This document shows, in pieces, positions 60,479 to 64,000 of a stretch of DNA of 64,000 bases. Location: positions 32,768 through 96,767 of the forward strand of contig JASANC010002719.1 in the NCBI GenBank assembly GCA_030248135.1, given 5' to 3'. The position numbers and the translations under genes are program-made. The notes under the pieces are model-generated. The model saw nothing but the letters and a program-made list of their open reading frames with translations, was not told the origin of the DNA and searched no databases. This stretch comes from Theristus sp. LFF4_11 (Eukaryota; Nematoda; Chromadorea; Monhysterida; Xyalidae). Each line of letters starts with the position of its first letter. The first letter of the stretch is position 1.

Positions 60479-60729
60479 TGATTGGATTGAAAATGAAATT
60501 GCCTGAAACTCCTTGTGGGCAGTATTTAAAGAATACAGAAATACCCGCATTCATAGTCGCACTCTTGATCCTGCTTCTGTGCTATGGATGTATCGTTAAA
60601 GTTTCCCTTTACTTGTGTCGTTGCTGGTCCGACTCGAAGCGGAAAAACAGAGTGGACGAAACGTCTGATACTGAATGCGGATCGAATGATCAGTCCTCCA
60701 CCGCAGAAAATATTGTGGTGCTACGGTGA
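60479..60729 (+). CDS. Possible small membrane protein overlapping the ATPase gene
   Basis: An 83-codon frame opens at ATG 60479 and runs 146 bp into the ATPase gene in another frame. It has one clear hydrophobic helix (IPAFIVALLILLLCYGCIV), a Cys-rich juxtamembrane part and a polar tail. The part before 60584 is not constrained by the ATPase. A TATTTAAAG box (60522-60530) lies inside it, which would place the ATPase transcript start downstream, so this ORF may be fortuitous. Confidence 0.3.
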
Positions 60730-61234
60730 ATGGCAGGACGGTTATAAAGATCTCCTGAAAGTTCATAACCTAGAACTCATCGAAGGAATACCTGACTTGG
60801 AGACTCTGAAAAGTAATAGAACAGAACAAAAACTAGTAGTTTGTGACGATCTAATGCATTTATTGAGTAAACAGAAAAACGAAGACTTGATCAGCCTGTT
60901 TTGTCGTGGTTCACATCATTGGAATATTGCCGTGATACACATTGTACAGAACTTGTTCTACAATAACCTTCGAACGGCGCGTATAAATAGCCACTACCTA
61001 GTGCTACTAAAGAATCCTTCTGACAGACTTCAGGTTGTGAATTTAGCGAAACAGTTGTACCCTGGACAGCATAAATACTTTCTCGAAAGTTTCCGAGACG
61101 CTTGTTCTTCACCATTTGGTTATTTGCTGGTCGATAACGAACCTACCACCGACGATAGTATTCGACTTCGTACGTGTATCTTCCCAGACGAGCCCGTTTG
61201 CTGGGTATATATTCCGAAATGTCCGCGCGTATAA
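60584..61234 (+). CDS. FtsK/HerA-type genome-packaging ATPase, 216 aa
   Basis: A packaging motor ATPase of the Polinton/adenovirus-like lineage. Walker A is AGPTRSGKT (residues 14-22), close to the N-terminus as usual for this compact family. Walker B is LVVCDDL (84-90). The start is ATG 60584; a TATA-like TATTTAAAG lies about 55 bp upstream. The 3' end overlaps the next gene by 16 nt in a different frame. It is intronless and AT-richer in codon use than the polymerase. Confidence 0.85.
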   Translation: MDVSLKFPFTCVVAGPTRSGKTEWTKRLILNADRMISPPPQKILWCYGEWQDGYKDLLKVHNLELIEGIPDLETLKSNRTEQKLVVCDDLMHLLSKQKNEDLISLFCRGSHHWNIAVIHIVQNLFYNNLRTARINSHYLVLLKNPSDRLQVVNLAKQLYPGQHKYFLESFRDACSSPFGYLLVDNEPTTDDSIRLRTCIFPDEPVCWVYIPKCPRV

Positions 61235-61569
61235 AACGAAACTGGGAGATGCTTAAAATTTTAAAGAAAGTGCCTAAACGTCAGCGAAAAGGAATTTTGG
61301 AATCTTGTGATGCTGATCTGATACTGGCTATCTGCGAAATTGTCGATAACGCTCTTCACGGTCCTATAAAGTTATCCAGACGTCAGAAAGATCAGTTGAA
61401 ACACTATAAAAGCATTCTTCGAAAACTGACGGACCGAAAACTGAACACTAGCATAAAGAAACGTTTGATTGTTCAGAAAGGAGGTTTTCTTCCCGTTATT
61501 TTGGCCCCAGCGCTTAGCTTGATTGCGGGGTTTGTTGGTGAAGCAGTAGGAAACGCACTTTCAAAGTGA
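61219..61569 (+). CDS. pX/mu-like core or minor capsid protein, 116 aa
   Basis: A small, very basic protein (many Lys/Arg over residues 1-90) ending in a hydrophobic Gly/Ala segment (GGFLPVILAPALSLIAGF). This layout is typical of the pX-like proteins of Polintons and adintoviruses, compared by analogy with the adenovirus core peptide. ATG 61219 lies inside the end of the ATPase gene. The stop overlaps the next ATG by one base (tgatg). DNA condensation or membrane interaction is inferred. Confidence 0.6.
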   Translation: MSARIKRNWEMLKILKKVPKRQRKGILESCDADLILAICEIVDNALHGPIKLSRRQKDQLKHYKSILRKLTDRKLNTSIKKRLIVQKGGFLPVILAPALSLIAGFVGEAVGNALSK

Positions 61570-62237
61570 TGGAGTTTACACGTAAAATGGCGCTTGTTCC
61601 GCAGAGTATGTTATTAAAGAACCACTTTGATACAGGACCCACAGAATATTTGAATGAACTTGACGAATCGATGAAACGCATAATGCAGAACAATGACCTC
61701 CCAGCAGACGTTAAAGCTAAAGAGTATGGACAGGTGTTACAGAGATACTTGGCCGTTCGCTCCAATGAACTTAAAACGGCGATAAAAGTAGAAGAGCCTC
61801 GTGAAGATGGTTACACGGGTGAAAAAATACTGGAAACCATACCTAAAACCTATGTCGCCAAAGCCCGTTTACTTCTGGGTCATATTAAAAATAACACGAA
61901 TATTCGCTGGAATGAACGAAATGAACTAATACACAATGGCGAAGTGATAAAAGGGTCGAATGTGCTTGATTTGATTCAGCAGTTTGTGAAACCTGGTCGC
62001 GGAAATCAGACAGGTGTTCGCGGGTGGAGAGAGTTTGGTAAACTTCTGTTGGACAGTAACGTACCTCGGACCGCTATAAATAACCGAGAGTTGTGGAAAC
62101 AAATTGAAATACCTGAAGTGGACTTGTTCACAACACCTCCGAACAGAACTCCTGATGCTCCTCAGAAACTAAGAGTTGACAGAAAAAGAGAACCACGATT
62201 CAGACCTTATAAAATTCCAGAATGGCGAAAGTCTTGA
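61569..62237 (+). CDS. Conserved Polinton protein of unknown function, 222 aa
   Basis: It starts at ATG 61569 (tgatg overlap) and ends 16 nt inside the integrase gene. It opens with a helical part (MALVPQSMLL), has KARLLLGHIKNNTNIRWNER and NGEVIKGSNVLDLIQ in the middle, and a basic C-terminal tail. I recall this pattern from many Polinton/adintovirus-like elements, but no function is known to me; a virion structural role is an inference from its position between pX and integrase. Confidence 0.6.
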   Translation: MEFTRKMALVPQSMLLKNHFDTGPTEYLNELDESMKRIMQNNDLPADVKAKEYGQVLQRYLAVRSNELKTAIKVEEPREDGYTGEKILETIPKTYVAKARLLLGHIKNNTNIRWNERNELIHNGEVIKGSNVLDLIQQFVKPGRGNQTGVRGWREFGKLLLDSNVPRTAINNRELWKQIEIPEVDLFTTPPNRTPDAPQKLRVDRKREPRFRPYKIPEWRKS

Positions 62238-63275
62238 CTGATGTTTACTATAATCCTGATAGTGCTGCTTGTTTTGGTAGTGTGAAATCTGTGTATCGTG
62301 AAGCTAAAAAACGGAATAAAAATATAACATGGAAAGTTGTTCGAGATTATTTAACGGAACAGGATACGTATACTTTACACAGACAGAAAAGACGGCCAAA
62401 AGCGCGTAATCGAATAAAAACTGCTGGAATTGATGTTGATTGGCAGATTGATTTGGCGGATATGAGTAAAATCAGAAAGCACAATAAAGGCTACAGTTAT
62501 ATTTTAGTTTGCATTGATGTATTCAGCAGGTTCGTGTTTGCTAAGCTACTGAAACGAAAAACGCCACAGGAAACGGGAGAAGCATTTGAAAAAATTATAA
62601 AAGATTCAGGTAGACGGTGCTGGTACCTAACGTCAGATTCTGGTCTTGAGTTTCGAGGATCAGCGTTCCAGGACATCTTACGTCGTCATGATATTCAGCA
62701 CAGACTTGCGACCAGTCCCGATGTAAAATGTGCCATTGTTGAAAGGTATATAAGGACGTTGAAAAGCAGAATATGGCGATACTTTACAAAACACCGAACC
62801 CTCACCTACATACACGTTCTGCCAAAGATCGTAAAAGCTATAAATAACAGTTATCACAGAACGATTGGATGCACACCCGCTAGTGTTAACCGAAAGAACG
62901 AAAGTGAACTGTGGAAAAAACTGTACGGAAAGCATCTAGTAATCAAGAAACATAAATTTGAACCTGGAGATAAAGTGCGTATAACCAAAGAAAAACATAA
63001 GCTGAGTAAAGGTTATTTGCCAAACTTCGACAGACGAAGTGTTCGTTGTGAAAGAGGTGCTAAACAGGTACCCGTCCACTTATAAATTGACAGATCTCGA
63101 AGGAGAAGTTATTACTGGAATTTTTTACGACGAAGAACTGGTGAGAATTACTGTTCCGAAAGCCCGAAAAATAAAAAGGATTTTGAAATCAGAGAAAAGA
63201 AAGAACGAACTGTGGCATTTTGTATCCTGGAAGTCTGCGAAAAAACCTTCGTGGATAAACGATGGAGAACTCTGA
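62222..63275 (+). pseudogene. Retroviral-type integrase with chromodomain-like end, broken by a +1 frameshift
   Basis: The first frame (62222-63085) has an integrase core: WQIDLADM (Asp77), TSDSGLEF (Asp139) and IVERYIRTL (Glu174), a D,D(~35)E triad, after a short N-terminal region (no clear HHCC). The homologous C-terminal part continues in the +1 frame: an SH3-like strand set (YPSTYKLTDLEGEVITGIFY) and a chromodomain-like end (WHFVSW...SWINDGEL), stop 63275. The change of frame falls at about 63024-63036, consistent with one extra base. It is most simply an inactivating mutation or a sequencing error, and no slippery heptamer is seen. The end overlaps the next gene by 14 nt. Confidence 0.8.
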
Positions 63276-63480
63276 AAATAACCACACCTGGAACTTGTTC
63301 GGTTACCTTCTTCCTAAAGACGAAATTGTGTTCTTCATGCAGGTTTTCATGATCTATGTGGTCGTTATTTGTTCCATTGTGAATTTGACTATAAATACGG
63401 ATCAAAATCAGTTGTGGACCGCACTTTTGAGCAGTTCTTTGGGATACTTGCTTCCTAATCCTACAGTGAAACGAAAATGA
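63262..63480 (+). CDS. Small two-helix membrane protein, 72 aa
   Basis: ATG 63262 lies inside the end of the integrase frame. Helix 1 spans about residues 22-45 (IVFFMQVFMIYVVVICSIV) and a second hydrophobic segment about 51-66 (LWTALLSSSLGYLLPNP). A basic C-terminus follows. Proteins with this LLSSSLGYLLPNP ending recur in Polinton-like elements as far as I recall. Its size and topology resemble holin-like or other small viral membrane proteins, but no function is established. It overlaps the next gene by 4 nt (ATGA). Confidence 0.65.
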   Translation: MENSENNHTWNLFGYLLPKDEIVFFMQVFMIYVVVICSIVNLTINTDQNQLWTALLSSSLGYLLPNPTVKRK

Positions 63481-64000
63481 AGGATTTCTACTTGAGTTTA
63501 CCGTCTAATACTCCGTCTGGTGACCATTTTACGCGAGAAAACACGTCTTCATCCTTTCGTATTCGCCTGCCTGAAGAGATTCGCTTAGATGGAGAGTGGG
63601 AAGTTGGGTTAGTAAAAATTCAATACCCACACACGTGGAATAACATAACCGATGAATTCGTGTCTCATCCTACAGCGAGCTACGAGCATGATTATTATTG
63701 GTATGATACAGTCAATCAGCCACGAGAAAACAAAAACTATGAATACTCTGCTCGTCAGAATTATATTGAAATTGTTCGAAACGACGGCACTCGGTATTTT
63801 GTGGTTGTACCGCCTGGACACTACGCTAATGCTGACGCACTGGTGTACATGATTCACAAATCCATGCAGAGCGCCGAACTTCCCGGTTCAAAAACTACGT
63901 GGGATGCTACAAAGAGTTTTGTTATTGATTTAGATTTTACGAGGCAGAAAATAGTATTTAAAGGTGCTGCCAATGACACATTAGTAAAATCAGTTCATCT
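63477..64000 (+). CDS. Putative capsid-associated protein, 5' part, cut by window end
   Basis: ATG 63477 overlaps the upstream stop (ATGA), and the frame stays open for 174 codons to the edge. It starts MKDFYLSLPSNTPSGDHF and then has RLPEEIRLDGEWEVGLVKIQ, followed by beta-rich sequence. The LPSN...F.ENT...LP..I.L.G.WEVGL..I.YP opening is a pattern I associate with Polinton-like elements. A structural role (penton-like or minor capsid) is plausible but unproven. Confidence 0.6.
   Translation, partial: MKDFYLSLPSNTPSGDHFTRENTSSSFRIRLPEEIRLDGEWEVGLVKIQYPHTWNNITDEFVSHPTASYEHDYYWYDTVNQPRENKNYEYSARQNYIEIVRNDGTRYFVVVPPGHYANADALVYMIHKSMQSAELPGSKTTWDATKSFVIDLDFTRQKIVFKGAANDTLVKSVH

Larger units (their letters stand above)
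54200..64000. mobile_element. Polinton/Maverick (adintovirus-like) element, right end beyond window
   Basis: Protein-primed DNA polymerase, retroviral-type integrase, FtsK/HerA-type packaging ATPase and pX-like core protein occur together, which defines this element class. The hexon, penton or protease genes are not in the window and should lie to the right. The left half (54.9-60.4 kb) has spliced, GC-rich genes; the right half (60.6-64.0 kb) has intronless, AT-rich overlapping genes, all on the plus strand. The integrase frame is broken. The left boundary is approximate. Confidence 0.85.

Overview
The window is nuclear DNA of an invertebrate metazoan. The phylum cannot be fixed from the sequence. 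It holds multi-exon genes with introns mostly of 45-100 bp and GT-AG ends. It also holds animal-specific families: focal adhesion kinase, a PKD/C-type-lectin extracellular protein and an EGF transmembrane protein. There are many foldback and miniature transposons and one Polinton/adintovirus-like element. All exon models here were built by eye from open frames, splice consensus and intron-phase agreement.

Layout. From 132 to 21235 (minus strand) lies a giant secreted or surface protein. It starts with a signal peptide at 21235, continues through an array of about eleven repeated exon quartets (one PKD-like plus one second beta-type module each), reaches a C-type lectin domain at 611-1530, and runs off the left edge. 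Its 14.2-18.5 kb intron is filled by a poly-G tract, a 1.04 kb inverted-repeat element and two satellites. At 23245-23801 (minus) is the 3' end of a three-EGF transmembrane protein. At 25154-28798 (plus) is a divergent pseudokinase of about 475 residues in six exons. A mariner-like inverted-repeat element (29102-30014) separates it from the convergent focal adhesion kinase gene (42621-31093, minus, about 25 exons, about 1069 aa). That gene in turn lies only about 310 bp downstream of a complete eIF3h gene (47358-42958, minus, nine exons). From 48032 to 52048 is a 4 kb nested foldback element rich in G/C tracts, followed by further repeats.

From about 54.2 kb to the right edge is a Polinton-type self-synthesising element. 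A small divergent gene (minus) and a protein-primed family-B DNA polymerase with an OTU-like N-terminal domain and nine introns form the left half. The right half is an intronless chain of overlapping genes: packaging ATPase, pX-like core protein, a conserved protein of unknown function, a frameshifted retroviral-type integrase with a chromodomain-like end, a two-helix membrane protein, and a protein that begins with a conserved LPSN...WEVGL region and is cut by the window edge.

The most unusual signals are the intronic 42-bp minisatellite that repeats a 3' splice site immediately before the FAK FAT domain, the phase-locked exon quartets of the PKD gene, the split architecture of the Polinton, and the G-tract foldback element.
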